A stretch of DNA of 64,000 nt from Paracoccaceae bacterium (GCA_030148005.1 JASBUI010000019.1:144712-208711); one strand, 5' to 3'; numbered from the stretch's first letter, positions 29,301 to 38,195 are shown. A program made the numbers and translations. The notes: generated from the sequence alone by a model not told the origin.

Positions 29301-29774
29301 CTGATGCAAGGTGGTCGAACTTTCGCCGGTATGATCGTCGCCCATCGCCATCAGAACACCGCCCAGCGGCGCTGTTCCGGCCATATTGGCGTGGCGCATG
29401 ACATCGCCCGAGCGGTCAACGCCCGGCCCTTTGCCGTACCAAAGCCCGAAAACCCCGTCGAATTTGCCTTCGCCGCGCAGCTCTGCCTGCTGACTTCCCC
29501 AAAGGGCGGTCGCGGCCAGATCTTCGTTCAGACCCGTCTGAAAGGTGATATCGGCCGGTTTCAGCACCTTCTCGGCGCGCGCCATCTGCAAATCAACGGC
29601 CCCCAGCGGCGAGCCGCGATAGCCCGTCACATATCCCGCCGTATCAAAACCGGCGGCCACGTCGCGGGCCTTTTGCATAAGCATCAGACGCACAAGCGCC
29701 TGTGTTCCGTTCAACAGCACAGGAGACTTTTCAAGATCGTAACGGTCGTTGAGTGAAATTTCAGGCAGTGTCAT
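26355..29774 (-). CDS. Indolepyruvate ferredoxin oxidoreductase, fused alpha-beta subunits
   Basis: This 1139-residue protein fuses the TPP-dependent alpha part and the gamma/beta part of archaeal-type IOR. It oxidises aryl- or branched 2-oxoacids (indolepyruvate, phenylpyruvate) to acyl-CoA and reduces ferredoxin. The N-terminal pyrimidine-binding domain, the central TPP-binding domain (TFTHMGGEGANW...YNDAVAMTGGQKNDGDLS), a cysteine-rich 4Fe-4S region (CEGCGDCGVQSNC) and the GVGGTGVVTVGAIL gamma domain are visible in order. The ATG at 29774 has GGAGGGG upstream; a GTG at 29777 is adjacent. A divergent LysR gene and two inverted repeats lie upstream. Confidence 0.9.
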   Translation of the reverse strand: MTLPEISLNDRYDLEKSPVLLNGTQALVRLMLMQKARDVAAGFDTAGYVTGYRGSPLGAVDLQMARAEKVLKPADITFQTGLNEDLAATALWGSQQAELRGEGKFDGVFGLWYGKGPGVDRSGDVMRHANMAGTAPLGGVLMAMGDDHTGESSTTLHQSDWAMLDAYMPIVSPAGVQEILDYGLYGWALSRFAGVWVGLKTMKDTVEATAVVDGRPDRMSFVTPQFDMPEGGLNIRLVDTPVAQETRMIDYKRFAAEAFARANRIDKRVWGKPGAKIGFVAAGKNWLDLVHALSLLGIDEAEANRLGITTYKVGQTWPLDMDTFHEWAEGLELIVVVEEKRKLIEVQIKEAVFDDRNGRRVYGWHKGDTWEHGRRLELFPTRFALDPIQVAEKLGSILIEEGRETESLKAALAKLEDARRNDNAKEIASRLPYFCSGCPHNSSTKVPDGSRAYAGIGCHYMVQWMDRETLGFTHMGGEGANWIGESLFSNREHVFQNLGDGTYNHSGVQAIRAALIANTNITYKILYNDAVAMTGGQKNDGDLSAAQIARELQAMGVNHVAIVYDEKEEIDLSQFPKGMPSHPREDLMRVQEEFSKIKGVSAILYIQTCAAEKRRRRKRGQFPDPDKRVFINTDVCEGCGDCGVQSNCVSIVPVETELGRKRAIDQSSCNKDFSCVNGFCPSFVTIEGAKIRKEPVTEVSLPQLPQPALPPINGTFNVVITGVGGTGVVTVGAILSMAAHLDGKGAGMIEMAGLAQKGGAVHIHCRIAEKPEDISAIRVATAEADTVIGGDLVVSAGAKTLGLMQTGKTGAVVNSHEIITGDFTRNTEFHLPTDRLSLALEARLKERLTMFDASALAKALLGDSIFSNMMILGAAWQLGMIPLGHEAIQRAIELNKAAVEGNKKAFEYGRWAALYPADAERAQAPNVTELPKSLEEQIDFRADHLAAYQSGRLARKYRQFVDRFEDRDLKTAVAKGLHKLLSYKDEYEVARLLRSTRAKVQAEFDGDVKLTYHLAPPILSGKTVGGRPKKRAFGGWIDRMWSPLARLKFLRGTPFDPFGYSAERKMERALITEYMADMEEVLAAFAETSRKTCLELAELPLQIRGFGPVKQANALKAAKRREALLAQLRQGDGERIAAE

Positions 29775-29810
29775 CACGCCCCTCCCACAGGTTTGCGCAG
29801 GCCCCTATAA

Positions 29811-29831
29811 TAGGTCAAAAACTCTGACCTA
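29811..29831. promoter_or_regulatory. Inverted repeat upstream of the indolepyruvate oxidoreductase gene
   Basis: TAGGTCA (29811-29817) and TGACCTA (29825-29831) form a perfect 7-bp inverted repeat with a seven-base spacer. It begins 37 bases upstream of the ior start, where a repressor or an activator could act. It also fits a LysR-type T-N11-A arrangement. Confidence 0.5.
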
Positions 29832-29881
29832 CAAAACGAAAAACAAAGTCCCTTTGGTATTTGCATTCATTGGCCGTTCAC

Positions 29882-29898
29882 CGGTAACTCTGTTACCG
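29882..29898. promoter_or_regulatory. Inverted repeat upstream of the LysR gene
   Basis: CGGTAAC (29882-29888) and GTTACCG (29892-29898) form a perfect 7-bp inverted repeat with a three-base spacer. It ends 32 bases before the LysR start, and is followed by a tandem TTATGAAT/TTATGAAC. It could be an autoregulatory site. Confidence 0.45.
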
Positions 29899-29930
29899 CA
29901 GTTTATGAATTTATGAACGGTTGCGTTACT

Positions 29931-30836
29931 ATGGACTGGGACAAGCTTAGAATATTTCACGCGGTGGCCGATGCGGGCAGCCTTACCCATGCCGGTGAGA
30001 CGCTGCATCTTAGCCAATCTGCCGTCAGCAGGCAGATTCGCGCCCTTGAAGAAAGCCTTAACGCCACCCTTTTCCACCGCCATGCGCGTGGACTGATTCT
30101 TACCGAACAAGGGGAGCTTTTGTTCGACGCCACCTCTTCGATGGCCCGGCGGCTTGAAACGGCCTCGGCGCGCATCCGCGACAGCGAAGAGGAAGTTTTC
30201 GGCGAATTGCGCGTCACCACGACGATCGGCTTTGGATCGCTCTGGCTTGCGCCGCGCCTGACGCGACTTTACGAAAAATACCCCGACCTTAAGATCGACC
30301 TGATGCTGGAAGAGCGGGTTCTGGACCTTCCCATGCGCGAGGCGGATGTCGCGATCCGTATGAAAGAGCCAAGCCAGGCCGACCTGATCCGCCGCCGCCT
30401 GATGAGCGTGCGCATGCGCCTTTACGCCTCTCCCGGCTATATCGCCCAGAACGGTATGCCCGAGCGGATGGAAGACTTTGGAGAACACAGGCTGATCAGC
30501 CAGAACACGAAAAGCGCTCAGGTCTCGGCCGGTGCGCAGTTGATCAACCAGATCCTTGCTCATGACGTGCCCTCGCTGTTGACCGTCAATAACTACTTTG
30601 GGGTTTTGCAGGCGGTTATCAACAACCTTGGGATCGGCTGTCTGCCCGACTATATCGTCGAATCCGAACCTGACCTTGTGCGGGTTCTGCCGGATGTCGA
30701 ATCTGTCGAAGTGCCGGTTTTCCTCGCCTATCCAGAGGAACTTCGTCAGTCCAAGCGCATTGCCGCCTTCCGTGATTTCATCACCGGCGAAATCACAGCG
30801 CACCGAAAAAAGCTTAAATCAGAGGCAGATAGCTGA
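29931..30836 (+). CDS. LysR-family transcriptional regulator
   Basis: This regulator (about 301 residues) has an N-terminal winged helix-turn-helix (residues 1-60, DWDKLRIFHAVADAGSLTHAGETLHLSQSAVSRQIRALE in outline) and a periplasmic-binding-protein-like effector domain. It is divergent from the indolepyruvate oxidoreductase gene, with a 156-bp shared region holding two inverted repeats, so it is the likely regulator of that gene. The ATG at 29931 fits the normal family N-terminus; an upstream ATG at 29913 would add six residues. The effector is unknown. Confidence 0.85.
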   Translation: MDWDKLRIFHAVADAGSLTHAGETLHLSQSAVSRQIRALEESLNATLFHRHARGLILTEQGELLFDATSSMARRLETASARIRDSEEEVFGELRVTTTIGFGSLWLAPRLTRLYEKYPDLKIDLMLEERVLDLPMREADVAIRMKEPSQADLIRRRLMSVRMRLYASPGYIAQNGMPERMEDFGEHRLISQNTKSAQVSAGAQLINQILAHDVPSLLTVNNYFGVLQAVINNLGIGCLPDYIVESEPDLVRVLPDVESVEVPVFLAYPEELRQSKRIAAFRDFITGEITAHRKKLKSEADS

Positions 30837-30882
30837 GATATGCAGCGGACGCATAACGGCTTTTCATCAAATTGATGGATAT

Positions 30883-31000
30883 TCTCTTGATCGGCCACGG
30901 GGCCAACCCTAATTGAGCATCAAGAGAAGCGAAGGCGTGGCCTTCATCTCTTACCTCCCTGTTGGACTTGGGCCGAGCTTAGTCTCGGCCTACTTTTTTT
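30883..31000 (+). ncRNA. Candidate small RNA with alternative stems and terminator
   Basis: No gene fits 30837-31204. TCTCTTGAT (30883-30891) is perfectly complementary to ATCAAGAGA (30919-30927). The latter can instead pair, through AAGAGA (30922-30927), with TCTCTT (30947-30952), extending a GAAGGC-GTG-GCCTTC hairpin (30931-30945). The two folds exclude each other. An unpaired ACCUCCC stretch (30953-30959) resembles an anti-Shine-Dalgarno seed. A strong terminator ends the unit. A small RNA, or an attenuator for the gene at 31205, are the readings. The 5' end is not defined; a CATCAA-A-TTGATG palindrome lies at 30865-30877. Confidence 0.5.
30971..31000 (+). terminator. Strong intrinsic terminator
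   Basis: GGCCGAG (30971-30977) pairs perfectly with CTCGGCC (30984-30990) around a six-base loop, followed by TAC and seven T (30994-31000). It ends the candidate small RNA or the LysR transcript. Confidence 0.85.
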
Positions 31001-31097
31001 CTCAGGCAGCTTACCTTAACGGAAATTTTTGACGCAAACTTTCCTCAAACCGGTCTCTTTTTGATCGGAATGCGGGTTAAGCGTGGTGGCATCACAA

Positions 31098-31167
31098 CCA
31101 AAGCGTGCGTTGCTTTGGAAAATGCGAGTGGTGAGTGCTGGGCCTAGCGTCCAATATTACTAGGCCC
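31098..31167 (+). promoter_or_regulatory. Two-hairpin leader of the secreted-protein gene
   Basis: CCAAAGC (31098-31104) pairs with GCTTTGG (31112-31118), and GGGCCTAG (31140-31147) pairs with CTAGGCCC (31160-31167); both stems are perfect. They precede AAAGGAG and the ATG at 31205 and lack U-tracts. They look like a structured 5' untranslated region, possibly stabilising an abundant message. Confidence 0.5.
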
Positions 31168-31204
31168 CCGGCGAGGACCGCTCTGGTTTGAAAGGAGTGC
31201 GACT

Positions 31205-31894
31205 ATGCCTTCGAAGATTATGTACACCGCAGCCATTTCTGGTTTCCTGCTGGCCTTTGCGCCGGCTTCCCACGCAGACATCGGCGGAGTTGGAGTTGAC
31301 GTCTCGGCCGACATCGGAGGCGGCGACGTCTCTGCCTCTGCCTCAGCCTCTGTTGGATCGTCGGCCAGTGCCTCGGCCTCTGTATCCACCTCCCACAGCC
31401 ATGATGGAAAGAATTCCAAGGGCAAGAAGCATTCAGGCTTCAAGTGGCCCTGGCAAAAGGCCAAACAGGCCGCCGTTCCGGCCGTCACCAAAAAGGTCGG
31501 CGGCGTGGTCAAGCATGTTCACAAGGACCTGCATGGCATTGGCCACGGGCGCGGACATGATCACGGCGACAAAACCACAACGACAAACGACGGCCCGGTT
31601 GCGCGGGTAACCCGCGACGAGAGCGCAATTGACATCATTCGCCCGCTGAACGGTTGGGACCGCTCCAAGGTCGGCATGCCCATCTATTCTTCGGATGGTC
31701 ACCTTCTTGGGACAACGAACGCCGTGCAGTCCGGAAAATCACAGTCGATGCTTGTTCACGCAAAGATCGCGCGTGATCTTGGCATTAGCCACAGCGAGGT
31801 AATGCTGCGCATGGCCTCTTTCAACATCCGCAATGACCGGATTGTTTTCAACATGACGCGCGACCGTTTTGTTAAGCACATGTCAAAGACCTAA
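31205..31894 (+). CDS. Secreted Ser/Ala- and His-rich protein with PRC-barrel-like C-terminus
   Basis: This 229-residue protein has a signal peptide ending at about SHADIGG. A low-complexity serine/alanine stretch follows (about 38-62), then a His/Lys-rich basic region (about 64-120) with HVHKDLHGIGHGRGHDHGD. The C-terminal part begins GWDRSKVGMPIYSSDGHLLGTTN and resembles a PRC-barrel. The product should be periplasmic or surface-exposed. The His-rich part could bind metal, which is inference. I do not recognise a named family. A strong ribosome-binding site and a structured leader suggest good expression. Confidence 0.7.
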   Translation: MPSKIMYTAAISGFLLAFAPASHADIGGVGVDVSADIGGGDVSASASASVGSSASASASVSTSHSHDGKNSKGKKHSGFKWPWQKAKQAAVPAVTKKVGGVVKHVHKDLHGIGHGRGHDHGDKTTTTNDGPVARVTRDESAIDIIRPLNGWDRSKVGMPIYSSDGHLLGTTNAVQSGKSQSMLVHAKIARDLGISHSEVMLRMASFNIRNDRIVFNMTRDRFVKHMSKT

Positions 31895-31941
31895 GGCACT
31901 GATCACGGCGCCGCTCCCCCCTCGGGCGCCATGCACGGCCC

Positions 31942-31975
31942 AGAGCGGACCTTTCAAAGGTCCGCTCTATCTTTA
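31942..31975 (+). terminator. Intrinsic terminator after the secreted-protein gene
   Basis: AGAGCGGACC (31942-31951) pairs perfectly with GGTCCGCTCT (31959-31968) around TTTCAAA, followed by ATCTTTA. The stem is strong; the T-tract is short. Confidence 0.8.
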
Positions 31976-32062
31976 TAGGCAAGCGTCATTAAAGCGCGCC
32001 AATAGCACCTTTAATCCCCTGCATGTTCCGGCTAGAAGTCCGCAAAACCTGGGGGACAACCA

Positions 32063-34225
32063 TTGCAAACCGAGCCAGAAATCACACCTGAGCTGATCGC
32101 CGCTCACGGGCTAAGCGACGACGAATATGCGCGCGTTCTTGAAATCATAGGCCGCGAGCCAAGTTTTACTGAGCTTGGCATCTTTTCGGCCATGTGGAAC
32201 GAACACTGTTCCTACAAATCTTCAAAGAAATGGCTGCGCACCCTGCCGACAACAGGACCACAGGTCATTTGCGGGCCCGGTGAAAACGCTGGCATCGTCG
32301 ATATCGGCGACGGGCAATGCGTTGTCTTCAAAATGGAAAGCCACAACCACCCCAGCTATATCGAACCCTATCAGGGTGCGGCCACGGGTGTGGGCGGCAT
32401 TCTGCGCGATGTCTTTACCATGGGCGCACGCCCCATCGCGGCGATGAACTCTCTTTCCTTTGGCGAACCCTCGCACCCCAAGACGCCTTCGCTTGTCTCG
32501 GGCGTGGTTGCGGGCGTCGGGGGCTATGGCAACTGCTTTGGCGTGCCCACGGTCGGGGGCGAGGTGCGCTTTCACCCCGCTTATAACGGCAACTGCCTTG
32601 TGAATGCCTTTGCCGCAGGTCTGGCAGAGACGGACAAGATTTTCTATTCGGCCGCATCGGGCGTCGGCATGCCGGTGGTCTACCTTGGCGCCAAGACGGG
32701 CCGCGACGGCGTCGGCGGCGCCACCATGGCCAGCGCCGAGTTCGATGACACCATCGAGGAAAAGCGCCCCACCGTTCAGGTTGGCGATCCTTTCACCGAA
32801 AAGCGCCTGATGGAGGCCACGCTGGAACTTATGGCCACGGGCGCCGTCATTTCCATTCAGGACATGGGCGCCGCAGGGCTGACCTGTTCTGCGGTCGAGA
32901 TGGGCGACAAGGGCAACCTTGGTGTGCGTCTTGATCTGGATCACGTTCCGGTGCGCGAAAACAACATGACCGCCTATGAGATGATGCTGTCGGAAAGTCA
33001 GGAGCGCATGCTGATGGTGCTGCGCCCTGAGCTTGAGGCAGAGGCCAAGGCCGTCTTTGACAAATGGGACCTTGATTTCGCCATCGTGGGCGAAACCATC
33101 GCCGAAGACCGTTTCCTGATCATGCAGGGTAACACCGTGATGGCCGATCTGCCGCTCAAGGCGCTGTCGGGCAATGCGCCCGAATATGATCGCCCATGGG
33201 TCGAAACGCCCGCCGCTGGCGAAATGGACGAAGTGCCCGAGATTGATCCGATCGACGGGCTGCGCGCGCTTTTGGCCTCGCCCAACTACGCGTCCAAGCA
33301 CTGGGTGTGGGAACAGTATGACACGATGGTCATGGCCGACACGATGCGCACGCCGGGTCTTGGCGCGGGGATCGTGCGGGTTCATGGCACGCCCAAGGCG
33401 TTGGCCTTCACCTCGGATGTAACGCCGCGCTATGTGCGCGCCAACCCTTATGAGGGCGGCAAACAGGCCGTGGCCGAGGCTTACCGCAACCTAAGCGCCG
33501 TGGGCGCCCTGCCCCTTGCTACCACCGACAACATGAACTTCGGCAACCCCGAAAAGCCCGAGATCATGGGCCAGTTCGTTGGTGCCATCAAAGGTATCGG
33601 CGCAGCTGTCGAAGCGCTGAACATGCCGATCGTTTCGGGCAATGTGTCACTTTATAATGAAACGGACGGCGAGCCGATCCTGCCGACGCCGACGATCGGC
33701 GCGGTTGGCCTTCTGGACGATCATGAACAGGTGATCGACGGCACAGCGCGCGAGGGGCATCTTGCCCTTCTTTTGGGCGACACGCAGGGCCATCTTGGCC
33801 AGTCCGCGCTTTTGGCCGAAGTCTTTAACCGCGAAGACGGCGATGCGCCGCATGTCGATCTGGCCACCGAAAAGGCCCATGGCGATTTTATCCGCGAAAA
33901 CCGCGAAAACATCACCGCTGCGACCGATCTTTCCGATGGCGGGCTGGCGCTTGCAGGCTTTGAAATGGCGCTGGCGGGCGATATCGGCATCACGCTCGAT
34001 GACAGGGCCACCGGTTTCAACTTTGGCGAGGATCAGGCGCGCTATCTGATCGCCTGCTCGTTTGACCGGGCCGAGGCGCTGATGATTGCCGCGGGCCAAG
34101 CGGGCGTGCCGCTTCAGACCGTGGGCCGCTTTGGTGGCGACAAGGTGCGCATCGGAAGCTCAGAGGCTTCGCTGGCCGATCTTGCCGCTATTTTCCACGG
34201 CGCCTTCGAACAGGCAATTGCCTAA
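32063..34225 (+). CDS. purL: Phosphoribosylformylglycinamidine synthase subunit PurL
   Basis: PurL (720 residues, the small three-component type) makes FGAM from FGAR, ATP and ammonia together with PurQ and PurS, which are not in the window. The N-terminal [31 protein letters not shown] and [21 protein letters not shown] are characteristic; the His of NHPS and ATP-binding residues are present. The start is TTG with GGGGGA about six bases upstream; no ATG fits the conserved N-terminus. bolA follows 65 bases later. Confidence 0.95.
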   Translation: MQTEPEITPELIAAHGLSDDEYARVLEIIGREPSFTELGIFSAMWNEHCSYKSSKKWLRTLPTTGPQVICGPGENAGIVDIGDGQCVVFKMESHNHPSYIEPYQGAATGVGGILRDVFTMGARPIAAMNSLSFGEPSHPKTPSLVSGVVAGVGGYGNCFGVPTVGGEVRFHPAYNGNCLVNAFAAGLAETDKIFYSAASGVGMPVVYLGAKTGRDGVGGATMASAEFDDTIEEKRPTVQVGDPFTEKRLMEATLELMATGAVISIQDMGAAGLTCSAVEMGDKGNLGVRLDLDHVPVRENNMTAYEMMLSESQERMLMVLRPELEAEAKAVFDKWDLDFAIVGETIAEDRFLIMQGNTVMADLPLKALSGNAPEYDRPWVETPAAGEMDEVPEIDPIDGLRALLASPNYASKHWVWEQYDTMVMADTMRTPGLGAGIVRVHGTPKALAFTSDVTPRYVRANPYEGGKQAVAEAYRNLSAVGALPLATTDNMNFGNPEKPEIMGQFVGAIKGIGAAVEALNMPIVSGNVSLYNETDGEPILPTPTIGAVGLLDDHEQVIDGTAREGHLALLLGDTQGHLGQSALLAEVFNREDGDAPHVDLATEKAHGDFIRENRENITAATDLSDGGLALAGFEMALAGDIGITLDDRATGFNFGEDQARYLIACSFDRAEALMIAAGQAGVPLQTVGRFGGDKVRIGSSEASLADLAAIFHGAFEQAIA

Positions 34226-34290
34226 GGCCTCTTGCAGCGCTGGTTCTGCGCCTCTAAATCTGAAATCAACCGAAACAGGGTTCACCGTTC

Positions 34291-34527
34291 ATGCCAATGC
34301 AGCCAAAAGAAGTCGAAGAGTTGATCCGCGAGGCGCTGCCGAACGCGAAAATCACCGTTGAGGGTGATGATGGCGTGCATTTCGTGGCAGAGGTCATCGA
34401 CGAAAGCTTTCGTGGGCAGAACCGTGTGCAACAGCAACGTGCGGTCTATGCCGCGCTGAAGGGAAAGATGGACGGCGCCAACGGTGAGTTGCATGCGCTT
34501 GCACTGACCACAAAGGCGCCTGACTAG
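34291..34527 (+). CDS. BolA/IbaG-family protein
   Basis: This small (78-residue) BolA-fold protein is of the IbaG/BolA2-like kind, with the conserved signature RVQQQRAVYAALKGKM and a VHFVAEVIDESFRGQ core. BolA proteins bind a [2Fe-2S] cluster jointly with monothiol glutaredoxins. The monothiol glutaredoxin gene follows 105 bases downstream, which supports that partnership here. A transcription-factor role is described for some family members. Confidence 0.9.
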   Translation: MPMQPKEVEELIREALPNAKITVEGDDGVHFVAEVIDESFRGQNRVQQQRAVYAALKGKMDGANGELHALALTTKAPD

Positions 34528-34632
34528 GCAATTGCCACAGGCTTTGGCGGATTGGCCAAAGCATCATTCATGACGGCCGCGCGGCGCGACAAAAGTTGGC
34601 CCGGACCGGATCATAGAGAAGGACGCAAGTAT

Positions 34633-34992
34633 ATGAGCGCTCAAGACACGATCAAGCAGACCGTCGCCGATAACGACGTGGTTCTTTTCATGAAGGGCAC
34701 GAAATCCATGCCCCAGTGCGGCTTTTCCAGCCGGGTTGCGGGTGTTCTGAACTTCATGGGCGTCGAATTTGCCGATGTGAACGTTCTGGCCGACGACGAA
34801 ATTCGTCAGGGCATCAAGGATTACTCCGACTGGCCGACAATTCCGCAGCTTTACGTCAAAGGTGAGTTTGTGGGCGGCTGCGATATCATCACAGAGATGA
34901 CCCTGTCGGGTGAGCTGGATGAGCTGCTAGAGAAAAGCGGCGTCGGTTTTGACAAGGACGCAGCCGACAAGATCCGCGAAGCCAACGGATAA
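34633..34992 (+). CDS. grxD: Monothiol glutaredoxin (Grx4 type)
   Basis: GrxD (119 residues) has the CGFS active site at 29-32 ([11 protein letters not shown]), the glutathione-binding [19 protein letters not shown] and a short C-terminal extension. Members carry and transfer [2Fe-2S] clusters and interact with BolA proteins. The start at 34633 fits AAGGA nine bases upstream; a longer frame to 34552 has no such site. The stop lies inside a CGGATAA-AC-TTATCCG hairpin (34986-35001). Confidence 0.94.
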   Translation: MSAQDTIKQTVADNDVVLFMKGTKSMPQCGFSSRVAGVLNFMGVEFADVNVLADDEIRQGIKDYSDWPTIPQLYVKGEFVGGCDIITEMTLSGELDELLEKSGVGFDKDAADKIREANG

Positions 34993-35050
34993 ACTTATCC
35001 GCAAGGGGCCCTGCGGGGCGCCGGTTCGTGAATTTTCAGCGGAATGAAAG

Positions 35051-35069
35051 CCCGGCCACCTAGGCCGGG
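35051..35069 (-). terminator. Hairpin at the end of zapA
   Basis: CCCGGCC (35051-35057) pairs with GGCCGGG (35063-35069) around ACCTA, which contains the zapA stop codon. On the minus strand it is followed by CTTTC, a weak U-tract. It probably ends the zapA transcript and faces the convergent grxD. Confidence 0.6.
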
Positions 35070-35446
35070 TCAACCGTTTCTGCAAGCGCCTCGGCGCGGG
35101 CGGCAAGTTCGGCGAAAGTATCAACCACCCCATCAGGCAGCACCGCAACCTCGACCTTTTCGGGCGCGGGTTTCGGCGCATTCTCCAGCTCAGATATGCG
35201 CCGTTCCTGATCGCTCAGGATCGCCTGCGCCTGCACCAGCTTTTCTTCCAGTCCCGCCGTTTTGTCCGCCAGCATAAGGCCGGCCATCAAAAGCATCTGC
35301 GGCTCGGGCATCCGTCCGATCTGGCTTGAAAGCGTTGTTGCTTCGTTATCCAGCAGCTTGGCGGCCGAATGCAGGAAATGCTCTTCGCCTTCCTGGCACG
35401 CCACTTCAAAGCTGCGTCCACCGATGTTGATCACGACCTCAGGCAT
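35060..35446 (-). CDS. zapA: Cell division protein ZapA
   Basis: ZapA (128 residues) binds FtsZ and bundles protofilaments at the division ring. The N-terminal globular part reads VVINIGGRSFEVACQEGEE, followed by a long coiled coil (about 55-95, MLLMAGLMLADKTAGLEEKL...) for tetramer formation, and an extra acidic C-terminal tail. The start overlaps the end of the upstream coiled-coil gene by eight bases, so the two are coupled. Confidence 0.9.
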   Translation of the reverse strand: MPEVVINIGGRSFEVACQEGEEHFLHSAAKLLDNEATTLSSQIGRMPEPQMLLMAGLMLADKTAGLEEKLVQAQAILSDQERRISELENAPKPAPEKVEVAVLPDGVVDTFAELAARAEALAETVDPA

Positions 35447-35948
35447 GAGAGCCTCCCTCCAGCACGTCTTTCAGTTCGGCCAGAATTGCGTCGACCTCGA
35501 TCACATCCGTCTCGCGCGTGGCGCGCAAGGCTTCCAGTTCTTCCAGCATCGACTTGTTGATCAGATGCGGCTGGCCGACACCGCTGGCATTGGCCGCGCG
35601 CAGGGCTGCGTTATTCTCGCGAAGCTTTGCGTTCGTTGCTTTCAGCTTTGCCAGCCCGTTTTCAGCCGCCGCAACCTGCGCACGCAGGGACGCGATAAGC
35701 TCTTCCTGACCGCCGCCGGCGCTTTCGTGCTTTTCCTTCAGAACGCGCAGCCGCTCGGTCAGTTGGGCGTTCACGACACGCTCATCCTCAAGCTCGGCCA
35801 AAAGCGCTTCGTTGTTGGCCGACGGCGCAGCTTCGGCGCCGCCCTCGCCCGCAGCCGAGGACTTTGAAGCCTTCAGAGCTTCAACGCCCTGCCCGATCCG
35901 TTCCAGCGCCGCCGTAATTCGGCGTTCCAGATCGACAATATCGCTCAT
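35439..35948 (-). CDS. Coiled-coil protein encoded upstream of zapA
   Basis: This 169-residue soluble protein is almost entirely helical. It begins MSDIVDLERRITAALERIGQGVEALK, has an Ala/Ser/Gly-rich gap (about 32-48) and then long heptad-like coiled coil to the end. There is no membrane segment. It is translationally coupled to zapA, which suggests a cell-division partner, perhaps acting like ZapB. That role is inference from position and coiled-coil nature. The start at 35948 is preferred over 35996 by its typical N-terminus. Confidence 0.7.
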   Translation of the reverse strand: MSDIVDLERRITAALERIGQGVEALKASKSSAAGEGGAEAAPSANNEALLAELEDERVVNAQLTERLRVLKEKHESAGGGQEELIASLRAQVAAAENGLAKLKATNAKLRENNAALRAANASGVGQPHLINKSMLEELEALRATRETDVIEVDAILAELKDVLEGGSHA

Positions 35949-36157
35949 CTGACAACTTCCCCTTGCTGCTCTGCCCGGCGCTGACGCGAAATCCATCCGC
36001 GAATCGCCAGACGCTTGCTGTTTTTACAAGTCTAACCAAAGCTCCGAAAGATTTCGCCCCCTTTACGATCAATCACTTGCCCTGCCTCCTTGATCTTACA
36101 CCCCGGACTGGTATCAACCCGGCAAACTGACGCCCATGGTGCAAAAGGACTGATAAT

Positions 36158-38176
36158 TTGGACATCGACACACTTCGGACGACCCATCCCGATCACTGGC
36201 GCAAGGCCGCTGCGATCCGGACCCTGACACTTGACGCGGTTGCAGCCGCAAATTCGGGGCATTCGGGTGCGCCCATGGGCATCGCCGATGTAGCGACAGT
36301 CCTTTTTGAAAAGCACCTGCGCTTTGATCCGACCGCCCCCAACTGGCCCGACCGCGACCGGTTCATCCTGTCGGCGGGTCACGGATCAATGCTGATCTAT
36401 TCGCTTTTGCACCTGACCGGCTATAGCGACATGACGCTGGATCAGATCAAGAACTTCCGCCAGTGGGGCGCGATCACCGCAGGCCACCCAGAATATGGCC
36501 ATGCAACCGGCGTCGAGACGACAACCGGCCCCTTGGGTCAGGGCATCGCCAATTCGGTCGGCTTTGCCATCGCCGAAGAGCATCTGCGCGCCCAGTGGGG
36601 CAAGAAGATCGTTGATCACCATACCTATGTCATCGCAGGCGACGGGTGCCTGATGGAAGGGATCAGCCAAGAGGCGATCGGCCTTGCGGGCAAGCAAAAG
36701 CTTGGCCGTCTGATCGTTCTTTGGGACAACAACAACATCACCATCGACGGCACCGTCGATATGTCCGACATCACGGACCAAAAGGCGCGTTTTGCCGCCT
36801 CTGGCTGGTCGGTCTTTGAATGCGACGGCCATGATCCCACCGACATCGACCGTGCGATCACGGCAGCAAAGGCCACCGACACGCCGTCGATGATTGCCTG
36901 CAAGACGCATATCGCGCTTGGCTCATCGGCGCAGGATACCTCAAAAGGGCATGGCGCGCTGACGGATGCGAAACTGATCGCAGACACCAAGGCCGCCTAT
37001 GGCTGGGACTACGAAGCCTTTGAAATTCCAAAGGATGTTCGGGATGCATGGGCCGCGATCGGCGCACGCGGGCAAGAGGCGCGCCGCGACTGGGAAGCCC
37101 GGCTGGCCGATCTTTCCGCCAACAAACAGGCCGAGTTTGCGCGCATCTTTGCCGGCGAGCTTCCCAAAAAGCTGACCGCCACGATCAAGGCGCTAAAACG
37201 CCAGCTGGCCGAGGTTCAGCCCAAGGTCGCCACGCGCAAAGCCTCGGAAATGGCGCTTGAGGTGATCAACCCGATCATGGCCGAAACGCTGGGCGGGTCG
37301 GCCGATCTGACCGGCTCGAACAACACCAAAACCGCCGATCTGGGCGTTTTTGGCCCCGAGAACCGCAAGGGCCGCTTCATCCACTACGGCATCCGTGAAC
37401 ACGGGATGGCCGCGGCGCTGAACGGCATGGCCCTGCACGGCGGGATCAAGCCCTATTCCGGCACCTTCATGTGCTTTACCGACTATGCCCGCGCCTCGAT
37501 GCGCCTCTCGGCTTTGATGAAGATCGCGCCGGTCTACGTGATGACCCACGATAGCATCGGTCTGGGCGAGGATGGCCCCACGCACCAGCCGGTCGAACAT
37601 CTGGCAATGCTTCGGGCTACGCCGAACATGATGGTCATGCGCCCGGCGGATGCCACCGAAACGGCAGAGGCATGGGAAGTGGCCCTTGGCCAGACCAAGA
37701 CGCCATCGGTGCTTGCCCTGTCGCGCCAGAACCTTGCCGCGGTGCGGACCGAGTTCAAGACAAAGAACCTTGTGGCTCAGGGCGCCTATGTTCTGGCCGA
37801 TGCCACGGCCAAGCGTCAGGCGATCCTGATGGCCACAGGCTCCGAGGTTGAAATTGCCATGGCTGCCCGCGATCTGCTTGAAGCCGAAGGGATCGGAACG
37901 CGCGTCGTTTCAATGCCCTGCTGGGAGCTTTTCGAGGCGCAAGACGACAGCTATCGCAAGCGCGTTCTGCCGGGTGGCCCGGTGCGCGTTGCGGTCGAGG
38001 CCGGCGTGCGCCTTGGCTGGGACAAGTGGCTGCTTGGTGAGCGTGGCCGCGAGGCCAAGGCAGGCTTTGTCGGTATGACCGATTTCGGTGCATCGGCGCC
38101 TGCCGAGGTTCTGTACGAAAAGTTCGGCATCACGGCAGAGGCCGTTGCGCAAAAAGTGCGCGACCTTCTGGGCTGA
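36158..38176 (+). CDS. tkt: Transketolase
   Basis: Transketolase (672 residues) moves two-carbon units between sugar phosphates in the pentose phosphate and Calvin pathways, using TPP. The TPP motif GDGCLMEG...NNNITIDG, the N-terminal HSGAPMG and the central [19 protein letters not shown] are present. The start is TTG (36158), with AAGGA nine bases upstream; the only nearby ATG (36136) runs into a stop at once. The two gap genes and a convergent DUF808 gene follow, making a carbohydrate-metabolism neighbourhood. Confidence 0.95.
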   Translation: MDIDTLRTTHPDHWRKAAAIRTLTLDAVAAANSGHSGAPMGIADVATVLFEKHLRFDPTAPNWPDRDRFILSAGHGSMLIYSLLHLTGYSDMTLDQIKNFRQWGAITAGHPEYGHATGVETTTGPLGQGIANSVGFAIAEEHLRAQWGKKIVDHHTYVIAGDGCLMEGISQEAIGLAGKQKLGRLIVLWDNNNITIDGTVDMSDITDQKARFAASGWSVFECDGHDPTDIDRAITAAKATDTPSMIACKTHIALGSSAQDTSKGHGALTDAKLIADTKAAYGWDYEAFEIPKDVRDAWAAIGARGQEARRDWEARLADLSANKQAEFARIFAGELPKKLTATIKALKRQLAEVQPKVATRKASEMALEVINPIMAETLGGSADLTGSNNTKTADLGVFGPENRKGRFIHYGIREHGMAAALNGMALHGGIKPYSGTFMCFTDYARASMRLSALMKIAPVYVMTHDSIGLGEDGPTHQPVEHLAMLRATPNMMVMRPADATETAEAWEVALGQTKTPSVLALSRQNLAAVRTEFKTKNLVAQGAYVLADATAKRQAILMATGSEVEIAMAARDLLEAEGIGTRVVSMPCWELFEAQDDSYRKRVLPGGPVRVAVEAGVRLGWDKWLLGERGREAKAGFVGMTDFGASAPAEVLYEKFGITAEAVAQKVRDLLG

Positions 38177-38195
38177 TATCGCAACCCGAAAATAG

